Source: an endosymbiont of Galathealinum brachiosum (GTDB taxonomy: Bacteria > Pseudomonadota > Gammaproteobacteria > SZUA-229). Taken from it: a stretch of 64,000 nucleotides of DNA. The notes under the pieces are model-generated. The model did not search any database. It was not told the DNA's origin and was given only the letters and a program-made list of their open reading frames with translations. Shown piece by piece: positions 55,985 through 64,000 of the stretch (its first letter is position 1; every line of letters begins with the position of its first letter). The stretch spans positions 310,001 to 374,000 of the forward strand of contig QFXC01000013.1 of NCBI GenBank assembly GCA_003349885.1. The letters are read 5' to 3'. The position numbers were made by a program, and so were the translations under genes.

Positions 55985-58402
55985 TTAATCAGCGAACAAT
56001 TTAACCAGTTCATCAGTTAACATTGGTTTTCCCATCAAATACCCCTGCGCAATATCACAGTTGTTTTTTTCTAAAAAGGCCCAATGTTCTTCAGTAGAGA
56101 CACCTTCAGCTACAACTTTTAAACCGAGTTTATGCGCCATAGCAATGACCGCAGCAGATATTTCCATATCATCTTTATCGTTCGGTATATCACTAATAAA
56201 ATCTTTGTCTATTTTTAACGTATCAATTGGTAATCGTTTCAAATAATTTAATGATGAATAACCGGTACCAAAATCATCTATAGTAAGCGAGATACCTAGT
56301 GCTTTTATCTGGTCAAGTAATTCTATCGCATGATCTATCTGCTCCATTAACGTGGTTTCTGTAATTTCAAGTTCCAGGTTTACTGCTTTAAAATCTGTTT
56401 CAGAAAGAATATTCTGTATCGTCTCTAGCAGATACGGATCTCGAAACTGACGCGTTGACAAATTAACAGCTAACTCAAGATCACGCATACCCTGATTTTC
56501 AAGATTTTTTATTTCTTTACAGGCCGTTCTTAAAACCCACTTACCCAGTTTAACCATCAACCCTGCAGTTTCTGCTATTGGTATAAAGTACTCGGGTGAC
56601 AACTCACCTTTTTCTGGATGATTCCATCTAATTAACGCTTCTACACCAACCAGGTCTTTAGTTTTAATATCACACTTTGGTTGATATTTAATGTAAAGCT
56701 GATCCGTATCCAGTGCATGCCTTAAATCATTTTCAATCGTTAAGTGATCTACAATTTGAGTATTCATTTCCTCCGTGAAAAACTGATAATTATTTCTTCC
56801 TGAAGACTTGGCTTTATACATTGCCATATCTGCATTTTTCAATAATATATCTGCATTCAAACTGTCAACTGGTGCCAGAGTAATCCCTATACTTGGCGTT
56901 ATTAATATTTCTTTCTTTAATAACTGTATCGGATCAGACATCTTATTCATTATTTTTCTGGCCACAGAAGATGCACCCGACATACCATCAATATCCGTCA
57001 ACAGGATGACAAATTCATCACCACCCATTCGTGCAACCGTATCCTGATACCTTACACACTGGCGTAACGTTTCAGCAACTTTCATTAATACAGCATCACC
57101 CACATCATGGCCTAGTGAATCATTAATACGTTTAAATTCATCTAAATCCAGATACAATAACGCGGCAGTAGCTTCTGTTCTCTTTAAGCCTTTTAATACC
57201 TGCTCAAGTCTGTCCCTGAATAAAATACGATTTGCTAGCCCGGTTAAACTATCGACATAAGCCAGCTCCTCCATTCGTAAATGCGCTTCTTTAAGCTGTG
57301 ACACATCCTCAAAAACAGTTACAAAATGAGTGATTTTAGATTGTTCATTAGTAATAGAAGATACCGACATTAACACCCATATTTTTCCACCATCTTTTTT
57401 TCTAAGCTGCATTTCTCCCTGCCATTCCTGCCCAAGATTTATTCTTTCCCATAAATCATTTACTACCTGCATATCTATATCTTCCGGCTGAAATATACGT
57501 GCATTCTTATTCAATAATTCATCTTTTGTATATTCTGTTACCGAACAGATTTTGGGGTTAGCATATTCTATATTTGCATCTTGATCAGTAATTACCACCA
57601 TCGAGCCACTTTGCTCAACAGCTGATGACAACATTTTTAACTTAAGTTGTTGACTACGAACATCTGTCATATCCTTGATGCCTTCAACTACACCATCATA
57701 TTTTTCCTGATCATCAAGAAACGGTGCAGATTCAACCTGAATTAATACTGCATGTCCCCGTTTATGTAATACCTCTATTTCATAAATACTTGAGTTACCT
57801 TTTTTACGTTCGACAATCTGTTTTTTTATAATTTTCTGATTATTTTTATTTTCAAAATCAAATACTGAACGACCTAACATTTCATCTATGCTATAACCCA
57901 ACATATCTGCCAGCGCCTGATTTACAAATCGAATATTATTATATCGATCAATAACCCATATGCCTTCGTTCAGGTTTTCAACAATTCGTTTATATCTGTT
58001 CTCACTTGCTGCCAGATCCCGCATAACGGTAAACACATGCTGAGCCCAGCCTTTTTCATCTCTTTTTATAACACTGGCAAACACTTCAACTTCGCACCAG
58101 TCACCCTGCTTACGTTTAAAACGTAAATTACAATTGAGTTTCTTAATTTCACCAGAATATAATTTATTAAACAGGCTTATTATTCTGGCATGATCATTAG
58201 GGTGTATTTGCTGCCCCCACCAACTTTGAAAAATTTCAGCTGAGGGAATTTCTTCGGGTTTATAACCCAGGATTTGAGCCCATGAATTAGAAAAATTCAG
58301 GCTAGGTGAAGGGGGTAAACAAAAATCACATAAACCAACATTGCACAGGCTGATGGCCAGAGCATTGGACTGCTGAATATCTAAACTTAATCCCTGTGAC
58401 AT
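55985..58402 (-). CDS. Cytosolic PAS-GGDEF-EAL protein
   Basis: 805-residue c-di-GMP enzyme with no membrane segment. Three PAS-like units (about 15-125, 135-255, 260-375) feed a GGDEF domain (RMGGDEFVILL near 459) and an EAL domain (EALIRWNHPEKG near 586), both with intact catalytic motifs, ending LMGKPMLTDELVKLF. The first PAS unit opens with the cysteine-containing NVGLCDFCLPPSPS, where C17/C21/C24 might hold a cofactor. It lies between def and clpB and is paralogous to the protein at 21013-23778 but lacks its periplasmic part. Confidence 0.93.
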   Translation of the reverse strand: MSQGLSLDIQQSNALAISLCNVGLCDFCLPPSPSLNFSNSWAQILGYKPEEIPSAEIFQSWWGQQIHPNDHARIISLFNKLYSGEIKKLNCNLRFKRKQGDWCEVEVFASVIKRDEKGWAQHVFTVMRDLAASENRYKRIVENLNEGIWVIDRYNNIRFVNQALADMLGYSIDEMLGRSVFDFENKNNQKIIKKQIVERKKGNSSIYEIEVLHKRGHAVLIQVESAPFLDDQEKYDGVVEGIKDMTDVRSQQLKLKMLSSAVEQSGSMVVITDQDANIEYANPKICSVTEYTKDELLNKNARIFQPEDIDMQVVNDLWERINLGQEWQGEMQLRKKDGGKIWVLMSVSSITNEQSKITHFVTVFEDVSQLKEAHLRMEELAYVDSLTGLANRILFRDRLEQVLKGLKRTEATAALLYLDLDEFKRINDSLGHDVGDAVLMKVAETLRQCVRYQDTVARMGGDEFVILLTDIDGMSGASSVARKIMNKMSDPIQLLKKEILITPSIGITLAPVDSLNADILLKNADMAMYKAKSSGRNNYQFFTEEMNTQIVDHLTIENDLRHALDTDQLYIKYQPKCDIKTKDLVGVEALIRWNHPEKGELSPEYFIPIAETAGLMVKLGKWVLRTACKEIKNLENQGMRDLELAVNLSTRQFRDPYLLETIQNILSETDFKAVNLELEITETTLMEQIDHAIELLDQIKALGISLTIDDFGTGYSSLNYLKRLPIDTLKIDKDFISDIPNDKDDMEISAAVIAMAHKLGLKVVAEGVSTEEHWAFLEKNNCDIAQGYLMGKPMLTDELVKLFAD

Positions 58403-58491
58403 ATATGTTTTTTTAACCCATTACTTATTACTTTAATAATAGGTGATAAACAGAGAATATGTTGATATGGCTAGTTTTCTGCGTGTAAATT

Positions 58492-58989
58492 TTATTTTTT
58501 ATATTTTTTACGTTTAAACAAGTCACTGCGACGACTAACTAATCGGTCCAGAAACAGCAGACCATCCAGGTGATCCATTTCATGCTGTATTGCTCTAGCT
58601 TCAAAACCGCTAGACTCAATTTCATGTGATTTACCGGTTTCATCCGTATAGTTCAGTTTGATTTTCTCAGCACGAATAACATTACCCGTAAAATCTGGAA
58701 CTGATAAACAACCTTCACGCCCCATATCCATGCCATCCCAGGCAGTAATTTCAGGGTTAATCATTATCATATGACCGTGGTTATCGACAGGTTTTCGCAT
58801 ATTGGAAACATCAACTATCACTACGCGTTTAAACATATCTACCTGAGGTGCTGCAATACCAACGGCACCCGGTCCCTGCTTTCGAGTTTCTTCAAGCTCT
58901 TTTATAAAGTCGAGTATTTCTTTATCAATTGTTTCAACACTTTCAGATAATTGTTTTAAGCGCTGATCAGGATAGATCAAAATTTCCAT
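58492..58989 (-). CDS. def: Peptide deformylase
   Basis: Removes the formyl group from nascent N-terminal methionine. At 165 residues it is normal for type I Def. The metal site is complete: GIAAPQ 44-49 (motif 1, seen as VGIAAPQVD), C94 in EGCLSVP and HEMDH 136-140. It lies seven bases after an ACT-domain protein gene and is not beside fmt, the usual neighbour; it may be a second deformylase. It is probably cotranscribed with the ACT gene, pgeF and rluD. Confidence 0.94.
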   Translation of the reverse strand: MEILIYPDQRLKQLSESVETIDKEILDFIKELEETRKQGPGAVGIAAPQVDMFKRVVIVDVSNMRKPVDNHGHMIMINPEITAWDGMDMGREGCLSVPDFTGNVIRAEKIKLNYTDETGKSHEIESSGFEARAIQHEMDHLDGLLFLDRLVSRRSDLFKRKKYKK

Positions 58990-58996
58990 TTAACGA

Positions 58997-59509
58997 CTAA
59001 CCCCTTAATGTATTAATTTCATCGAGGTTAATTTCAATATCCGTATTTAAATCATCAAGTGCTTTTTGCAAAGGATCAATGCCATTTTTTGCGATACCTT
59101 CCATTGTCATAATGTAAATCGGCTTATCTTTACTTCCACCAACATCTGTTTCCAGATCAATAATATTCAAACCGGCAAGCGCTAATGCTGATGTTACCTG
59201 CGCAACAATGCCACCTCTATCGGCTCCATAAACGGTAACCTGAACATCCGGTTCTATTCTTGATACATCAGTATTTACATCTTCATCAATATGTAGATGC
59301 AAATTCATTTCTTTACAAATACCATCCAGTATCTGATGCAGGTCTTTATCACTCTCATGAGAAACACGTAACATAATGGCGAAATTAGCACCTAGTCGCA
59401 TCATAGATGCCTGAGCCAGATTGCATCCTCGCTGATACAGAGCATCTGTCACCGCTGCAACAATGCCCGCCTGATCTGCCCCTACCAATGTTAAAACCGA
59501 CCACTTCAT
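58997..59509 (-). CDS. Double ACT-domain protein, GcvR-like paralogue
   Basis: 170-residue protein of two ACT domains (about 3-80 and 90-168). The start MKWSVLTLVGADQAGIVAAV and the second-repeat VTVYGADRGGIVAQVTSAL are the usual GIV(A/H) glycine turns of ACT ligand sites. It has no DNA-binding or enzymatic domain. GcvR-like regulation of glycine cleavage is one possibility; an amino-acid sensor of another kind is equally likely. It precedes def by seven bases and follows pgeF by 30. Confidence 0.8.
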   Translation of the reverse strand: MKWSVLTLVGADQAGIVAAVTDALYQRGCNLAQASMMRLGANFAIMLRVSHESDKDLHQILDGICKEMNLHLHIDEDVNTDVSRIEPDVQVTVYGADRGGIVAQVTSALALAGLNIIDLETDVGGSKDKPIYIMTMEGIAKNGIDPLQKALDDLNTDIEINLDEINTLRG

Positions 59510-59539
59510 TAACTGTCTCCAGATTTAATTTATATAAAA

Positions 59540-60328
59540 TCATTCAAACCAGATTAGACTGGCCTGACGTCCTGTTTTACCATCTCGTCGAAAGGAATAA
59601 AAGCGATTCGCATCATTGTAAGTACAATACTCACCACCATATATTGCTCTTATGCCCATGTTTTCCAGTCTTAGTTTTGCCAGTAGATAAATATCAGCTA
59701 AATAATGCCCCGGTCGATTTTCTTTAAAAGCCTCTATCGATTTAGCCTGATTATCTATAAAAATATCACGAACTTCTTTACCCACTTCGAAAGCCTGTGC
59801 ACCTATAGCCGGCCCCAGCCAGACCAGCAATTGTCCATGCCTTTCATTTAGCGCAGCAACCGTAGATTCAATCACGCCATCAGCCAGCCCACGCCAGCCT
59901 GCATGTGCAGCAGCTACTTTTGTGCCCTTTCGGTTACAGATTAAAATAGGCAAACAATCCGCCGTCATTACCGTACAGATCGTATTCGCTGCCTCACTAA
60001 AGGATGCATCGGCATCAGTTAGAGCCGAAGATTGTTTTGATTTTATATATTGCGCATTGACGGCACGATTACCATGCACCTGATCGAGCCACACCGGTTC
60101 ATCAGGAAGATGAAACTGCTGTTTTAATAATTCACGATTAGTTAGAACCTGCTGTGCGTCATCCTCCACATGCAGTGCCAGATTCAAACCGGCATATTCT
60201 CCTGTGCTTACCCCATCATTACGAGTAGTACAAAATGCATGAACATTATCTGCTGCGGGCCAGTCAGGTTTAATAACCTCTATGATTGGATCTTTAATGT
60301 TGACTTTAATGCTCATCCGTAAATTCAT
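59540..60328 (-). CDS. pgeF: Purine nucleoside phosphorylase / laccase-domain protein PgeF (YfiH)
   Basis: 262-residue member of the multicopper polyphenol oxidase-like (DUF152/YfiH) family, which has purine-nucleoside hydrolase or phosphorylase activity and, in E. coli, edits peptidoglycan precursors. Metal ligands are in PVWLDQVHGNRAV (His) and VMTADCLPILICN (Cys), followed by AAAHAGWRGLADGV. From ATG 60328, which has a GGAAGAG ribosome site upstream, the gene overlaps rluD by 23 bases. rluD-pgeF is the same order as in E. coli. Confidence 0.9.
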   Translation of the reverse strand: MNLRMSIKVNIKDPIIEVIKPDWPAADNVHAFCTTRNDGVSTGEYAGLNLALHVEDDAQQVLTNRELLKQQFHLPDEPVWLDQVHGNRAVNAQYIKSKQSSALTDADASFSEAANTICTVMTADCLPILICNRKGTKVAAAHAGWRGLADGVIESTVAALNERHGQLLVWLGPAIGAQAFEVGKEVRDIFIDNQAKSIEAFKENRPGHYLADIYLLAKLRLENMGIRAIYGGEYCTYNDANRFYSFRRDGKTGRQASLIWFE

Positions 60329-61343
60329 CTGAAAACTCTTCCATGAAATCACTCTGGTAATATTCGTCATCCTGACTTACCTGTGCAATATCATCTTCCA
60401 GTACTTTTACGAGCTGTTTCATATCATCGGGTAAAGGGGCGCTCCACTCCATGTGTTTGCCTGTAGACGGATGTATAAGCCCAAGTTTTCGAGCATGTAG
60501 AGCCTGACGATCAAAACCACGTAACATTTCTTTTAACTCATCACCACATCCCGGTGGAAGCTGCAATCGGCCACCATAGGTTTGATCGCCCACTAGCGGG
60601 TGTTTCACATGAGCCATGTGCACACGAATCTGATGGGTACGCCCGGTTTCAAGATTAACCTTAATACGACTATGCCCTCGATAACGATCCAGAACACGAA
60701 AATGCGTTATAGCCTGTTTACCTTCGGGCTTTACTGCCATTTTTTTACGATCACGACCACTTCGGCCAATTCCTTTATCAATTGTTCCACCCGAAGTGAA
60801 TACCCCTAAGACTATAGCGAGATATTCACGGTGCACAGTGCGTTCCTGCAACTGCTCTACTAACAATTTATGTGCTTTTAGGGTTTTGGCAACCACCAGC
60901 AAACCGGAAGTATCTTTATCCAGCCGATGCACAATGCCTGAACGGGGCACCCCATGTAATTTTTCATCATGAAAAAGCAGTCCGTTCTGCAAAGTACCGT
61001 CCGGATGTCCTGCACCCGGGTGCACGATCAACCCTACGGGTTTATTGATAACCAGAATATCATCATCTTCATAGATGATATCCAACGGGATATCCTGAGC
61101 AATAACCTCTTCATCACACATTTCATGCTCAATGCTAACCTCAAGTAACTCACCACCAATCACCTTGTCTCTGGCCCTTGGAGTAGCTCCGTCTAACTTA
61201 ACCCGCTCGGCTTTAATCCACGCCTGTAGACGGCTACGGGAATAATCAGGGAACATTTTCACTAAAACCGCATCTAATCTCTGAGATGCATATTCAAGTG
61301 GAATACTTATTTTTACTGTTTCATGGTTTATACCATCGGACAT
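60306..61343 (-). CDS. rluD: 23S rRNA pseudouridine synthase RluD
   Basis: Makes pseudouridines 1911, 1915 and 1917 in helix 69 of 23S rRNA. The 345-residue protein has an N-terminal S4 RNA-binding domain (about 20-75, SRSRLQAWIKAERVKLDG) and the RluA catalytic domain with HRLDKDTSG at 139-147, in which D142 is the nucleophile. VGDQTYGGR and RQALHARKLGLIHP complete the family pattern. It is divergent from bamD across a 116-base gap, exactly as in E. coli, and overlaps pgeF. Confidence 0.96.
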   Translation of the reverse strand: MSDGINHETVKISIPLEYASQRLDAVLVKMFPDYSRSRLQAWIKAERVKLDGATPRARDKVIGGELLEVSIEHEMCDEEVIAQDIPLDIIYEDDDILVINKPVGLIVHPGAGHPDGTLQNGLLFHDEKLHGVPRSGIVHRLDKDTSGLLVVAKTLKAHKLLVEQLQERTVHREYLAIVLGVFTSGGTIDKGIGRSGRDRKKMAVKPEGKQAITHFRVLDRYRGHSRIKVNLETGRTHQIRVHMAHVKHPLVGDQTYGGRLQLPPGCGDELKEMLRGFDRQALHARKLGLIHPSTGKHMEWSAPLPDDMKQLVKVLEDDIAQVSQDDEYYQSDFMEEFSDEFTDEH

Positions 61344-61459
61344 AGACGACTTCTCTTGTATAATGTCTGCTTAATCTGAACTGAAAGCATTTTAACCGGC
61401 TCAATATTAAATAACACTGCTTAACTTTTTTATTTACACAACATGCTACACCGAGAATT

Positions 61460-62245
61460 ATGACACGATTACTTTCTACCCTTATTTTATCTTTGTTTCT
61501 TATCGCCTGCAGCGATGACGGCGTTAAAAGCGACCCTTACGCCGACTGGAGTGCACTCGACTTTTATGATGAAGCCAGCACAGCTCTGAATGCAGGGGAG
61601 TTCGAGGAAGCCATTAAAAACCTTGAAAACCTCGAAGCACGCTTCCCTTTCAGCCCTTATGCCAGACAGGCCCAGCTGGATGTAGCATATGCTTATTATA
61701 AATTCGAAGAACCGGAATCAGCTATAGCCGCTGCGGATCGTTTTATTAGAATTAACCCAAGAGACAAAAATGTTGATTATGCCTACTACTTAAAAGGCCT
61801 GGCTGACTACAACCGGGGCACAGGATTTCTGGACAGCTACTTCCCCCGCGACCTGTCACAACATGATAACAAATCAATGGGCGATTCTTTACGCAGCTTT
61901 TCCACACTGGTTGAGCGTTTCCCAGACAGCCGTTATGCCAATGACGCATACCAGCATATGGTATTTTTACGCAATAAACTGGCAGAAGCCGAAATACATG
62001 CAGCTGAATATTACATAAAACGTAAAGCCTGGTTAGCCGCAGCCAAGCGCGGTCAATACGTACTGGAAAACTACCCGACAACCCCAGCCAGCCGTAAGGG
62101 TCTGGCCATTATGGTGCAGTCTTATAAAGAACTAGGGTTAAATGACCTGTCAGCTGATGCACAATCTGTTCTGGATGCAAACCCGATTGTGACCGAAAAT
62201 CTGGCGGATAATACAAATACAGAGCTGGAAGCACCTGAGAAGTAA
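61460..62245 (+). CDS. bamD: Outer-membrane assembly lipoprotein BamD
   Basis: Essential lipoprotein of the BAM complex that contacts BamA and recognises barrel substrates. The lipobox LIAC sets Cys17 as the lipidated residue. The remainder is five TPR-like helical pairs (about 35-235) with YDEASTALNAGEFEEAI and FPFSPYARQAQLDVAYAYYK, which are typical of BamD. At 261 residues it is slightly longer than E. coli BamD. It is divergent from rluD; repeat copy 6 starts 36 bases after its stop. Confidence 0.95.
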   Translation: MTRLLSTLILSLFLIACSDDGVKSDPYADWSALDFYDEASTALNAGEFEEAIKNLENLEARFPFSPYARQAQLDVAYAYYKFEEPESAIAAADRFIRINPRDKNVDYAYYLKGLADYNRGTGFLDSYFPRDLSQHDNKSMGDSLRSFSTLVERFPDSRYANDAYQHMVFLRNKLAEAEIHAAEYYIKRKAWLAAAKRGQYVLENYPTTPASRKGLAIMVQSYKELGLNDLSADAQSVLDANPIVTENLADNTNTELEAPEK

Positions 62246-62280
62246 ACTTGAAAGGCATAAGTCACTGCTCAGGCACATAA

Positions 62281-62394
62281 CCATCGGGGACTGAGCATCT
62301 TTCCCGCTCTGTCCCCTGTTGTGATACCATCAAGAGCTTTACAGAGTCAGTTTACTACCACTGTCAACGCATAGTGGTATGCGTTAAAGGGCAC
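62281..62394 (+). repeat. Dispersed inverted-arm element, copy 6 (right arm truncated)
   Basis: Starts CCATCGGGGACTGAGC, 36 bases after the bamD stop, with the nested hairpin-like AGAGC/GCTCT stretch CATCTTTCCCGCTCTGTCC, then TGATACCATCAAGAG, a centre with GCATAGTGGTATGCGTTAAAGGG, and stops at about GGGCAC. The usual right arm GGGGAC...CCCCGATGG is missing. It lies between the convergent bamD and yjdM genes. Confidence 0.85.
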
Positions 62395-62435
62395 TTTCAC
62401 TCTACTCCCAAAACTATAAATATTATTATTTTTAA

Positions 62436-62774
62436 TTAAGCCTTCTTCACATGTTTGGATTTAAGCTTTAATCCGCCTAGCCCTGAAATTTTACAGTCAA
62501 TATCATGATCTGCATTCTCAGCAGGATCAATCAAGCGAATATTTTTAACCTTAGTACCCACCTTAACCACGGATGAAGAACCCTTTATTTTTAAATCTTT
62601 TGCGACAATAACCGAGTCGCCACTATTTAGAATATGTCCGTTCATATCACGCACTAAAGACTCATCAAGCGATTCATCTTTAGGCCACTCATGTCCGCAT
62701 GATGGACAAACAAACATGTCTCCATCTTCATAGGTATATTCAGAAGCACATTCAGGGCATTTAGGTAAAGGCAT
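62436..62774 (-). CDS. yjdM: PhnA/YjdM family zinc-ribbon protein
   Basis: 112-residue cytosolic protein of the YjdM (historically PhnA) family. An N-terminal zinc ribbon is visible as [26 protein letters not shown] (four Cys split over two knuckles), followed by a beta-rich domain (about 45-112, [22 protein letters not shown] in two strands). The E. coli name phnA reflects phosphonate operon proximity, but phosphonoacetate hydrolysis belongs to an unrelated protein; the role is unknown. It is flanked by repeat copies 6 and 7, the only gene in the window bracketed this way. Confidence 0.88.
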   Translation of the reverse strand: MPLPKCPECASEYTYEDGDMFVCPSCGHEWPKDESLDESLVRDMNGHILNSGDSVIVAKDLKIKGSSSVVKVGTKVKNIRLIDPAENADHDIDCKISGLGGLKLKSKHVKKA

Positions 62775-62870
62775 AAGATTAGACAGTCTTGAAATAAGTT
62801 ACGCTATTGTAATAGTTAACTACGTTAAAATAAAACCAATTGGAATTTTACTCTGCCCACAATATTATTT

Positions 62871-63040
62871 TCCATCGGGGAAAGAGCATCTTTCCCGCTC
62901 TGTCCCCTGTTGTGATGCCATCAAGAGGTTTACGGAGTCGGCTTACTACACTGACAGGGCATAGTTGTATGGGTTAAGGGGACGGAGCGCACAAAGCAGC
63001 GTTCCATCCCCGATGGCTATGTACCTTAGCAGGGTAATTA
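62871..63040 (+). repeat. Dispersed inverted-arm element, copy 7
   Basis: Well preserved copy: TCCATCGGGGAAAGAGC at the left, with GGGAAAGAGCATCTTTCCC as a nested seven-base hairpin, then CGCTCTGTCCCCTG, TGATGCCATCAAGAGG, a centre, and the right arm GGGGACGGAGCGCAC...CCATCCCCGATGG (to about 63016), followed by the tail ATGTACCTTAGCAGGG. It lies 27 bases beyond the nadE stop and about 100 bases before the yjdM start. Confidence 0.9.
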
Positions 63041-63066
63041 AACCCGACCGGAAAAATTGACTAAAC

Positions 63067-64000
63067 CTAACCTCTCCGATAACCCGACGTAATCGGATAT
63101 CGTCTATCCCTCCCAAACGCTCTTTGTGTAATCCTTACCCCCGGTGGTGCCTGCCTTCGTTTATACTCGTTGATTTGCACCATTCTTAATATTTTATCCA
63201 CAGTCTGTTGCTCATAACCCGCATCAATAATCTGTTGTCTGGGTTTATCTTCTTCAACGCTCATTCTTAAAATGGCATCCAGTATGGCGTAATCTGGCAG
63301 ACTATCCTGATCTTCCTGATCTTCTCTTAATTCAGCTGAAGGAGGCCTGTCTAAAACCCGTTGCGGGATAACCTGTTTAACTGAATTTCGATAATCACAC
63401 AGCGCATACACCAGTAGTTTTTCAACATCTTTAAGCGGCGCAAAACCACCTGCCATATCACCATATAAAGTGCAGTAACCCACCGCCATTTCACTTTTAT
63501 TACCTGTGGTCAGCACCATTCGACCCAGCTTGTTAGACAATGCCATTAATATCACACCCCGACAACGGGCCTGAATATTCTCTTCTGTCGTATCCACTTC
63601 AGTATTAGCAAATTCATCTTTCAATGTTTCAAGAAAAACCTGAAATGTGGGCTCAATTGAAATCACCTTATAATCCACACTCATTATGTCGGCCTGAGCA
63701 GCTGCATCATCCAGACTCATTTGTGCTGTGTAACGAGATGGCATCATCACCGCATGCACCTGATCACTACCCAGCGCATCAACCGCTACTGCCAGTGTTA
63801 ATGCTGAATCAACACCTCCGGACAACCCAATAACCACACCATTAAATCCATTACCCTTTACATAATCTCGAACTGACGTAACCAGCGCTTTATAGATATT
63901 AGACAAATCACTTTCTGGTTGATGAAACGGTGTGTTTACAGCGGTTACCGATTGATCTTCATGCAACTGATAATGCAATAAGGCCGGTTCAAAATCGGGC
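63067..64000 (-). CDS. nadE: NAD+ synthetase, C-terminal synthase domain (5' end outside window)
   Basis: Adenylates nicotinic acid adenine dinucleotide and amidates it to NAD+. The ATP-pyrophosphatase P-loop GLSGGVDSALTL is present, with TTGNKSEMAVGYCTLYGDMAGGF and the KDVEKLLVYAL segment of the family. The frame stays open to the right edge of the window (64000) and the apparent TTG start at 63978 is followed upstream by more coding sequence (PDFEPAL). This implies the long, glutamine-dependent form with an N-terminal nitrilase-like glutaminase domain lying beyond the edge. The stop is 27 bases from repeat copy 7. Confidence 0.93.
   Translation of the reverse strand, partial: PDFEPALLHYQLHEDQSVTAVNTPFHQPESDLSNIYKALVTSVRDYVKGNGFNGVVIGLSGGVDSALTLAVAVDALGSDQVHAVMMPSRYTAQMSLDDAAAQADIMSVDYKVISIEPTFQVFLETLKDEFANTEVDTTEENIQARCRGVILMALSNKLGRMVLTTGNKSEMAVGYCTLYGDMAGGFAPLKDVEKLLVYALCDYRNSVKQVIPQRVLDRPPSAELREDQEDQDSLPDYAILDAILRMSVEEDKPRQQIIDAGYEQQTVDKILRMVQINEYKRRQAPPGVRITQRAFGRDRRYPITSGYRRG

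Overview
The window is a continuous stretch of a gammaproteobacterial chromosome, moderately AT-rich by eye. It encodes 64 supported proteins, 63 of them clear plus one 39-residue Cys-rich peptide; dxs at the left edge and nadE at the right edge run off the window. I see no tRNA, rRNA, CRISPR array, prophage or complete insertion sequence. The taxonomic guess rests on BamC, Hda, FeoC, DarP, the bamD / rluD-pgeF / clpB neighbourhood and an arsC-wrbA-DUF2069 / hda-DUF2066 / purM-purN-DUF3108 neighbourhood resembling that of Pseudomonas. Many periplasmic redox proteins (multiheme and mono-heme c-type cytochromes, NnrS, a hydrogenase small subunit, SoxH-like and SoxW-like proteins) suggest a respiratory, perhaps sulfur-oxidising, lifestyle. 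The genus cannot be fixed from this sequence.

Layout. 1-7.0 kb: dxs, a queD-folE2 pair (pterin/queuosine), then on the minus strand dapA-bamC, an unknown coiled-coil protein and a SoxH-like metallo-beta-lactamase protein. 7.3-14.5 kb: gcvR, bcp, then an iron region of feoABC behind a perfect 19-base Fur palindrome and, after a 475-base gap holding a second Fur-like site, an outer-membrane porin followed by an FMN-binding protein and a PepSY membrane protein. 14.6-18.6 kb: GAF protein, AI-2E permease, LysR regulator, DUF4124 protein, MIF-type tautomerase. 18.6-25.7 kb: a minus-strand cassette of beta-barrel, tetraheme cytochrome and HAMP membrane protein, then a GGDEF/EAL protein and a chemoreceptor. 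25.7-31 kb: a minus-strand run containing a [NiFe]-hydrogenase small subunit fused to a cytochrome c domain (no large subunit in the window), an EF-hand lipoprotein, NnrS and a Cys-rich peptide; DUF4105 lies upstream. 31-38 kb: proS, a lytic transglycosylase, a Crp/Fnr regulator, and a PhnD-like binding protein translationally coupled to a hybrid histidine kinase. 38-43.5 kb: a GspE/PilB ATPase, a TolC/adaptor/thioredoxin cluster without a pump, a LysM lipoprotein. 43.6-53.1 kb: arsC-wrbA-DUF2069, hemerythrin-like, DUF3530, hda, DUF2066 and purMN. 53-64 kb: clpB (with a sigma-32-like promoter), GGDEF/EAL, def-ACT, rluD-pgeF, bamD, yjdM, nadE.

The strongest non-coding signal is a dispersed element of about 140-165 bases, present six times plus one decayed trace. 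Its ends are inverted copies of an arm of about 40 bases (core CATCGGGG...CCCCGATG), and every copy lies just downstream of at least one stop codon. It looks like a MITE- or REP-like family that may act as a 3'-end structure.

The other points most worth a second look are the orphan hydrogenase small subunit-cytochrome fusion with its EF-hand neighbour, the Fur-linked porin/FMN/PepSY module, the tetraheme cytochrome cassette and the binding-protein/kinase pair.
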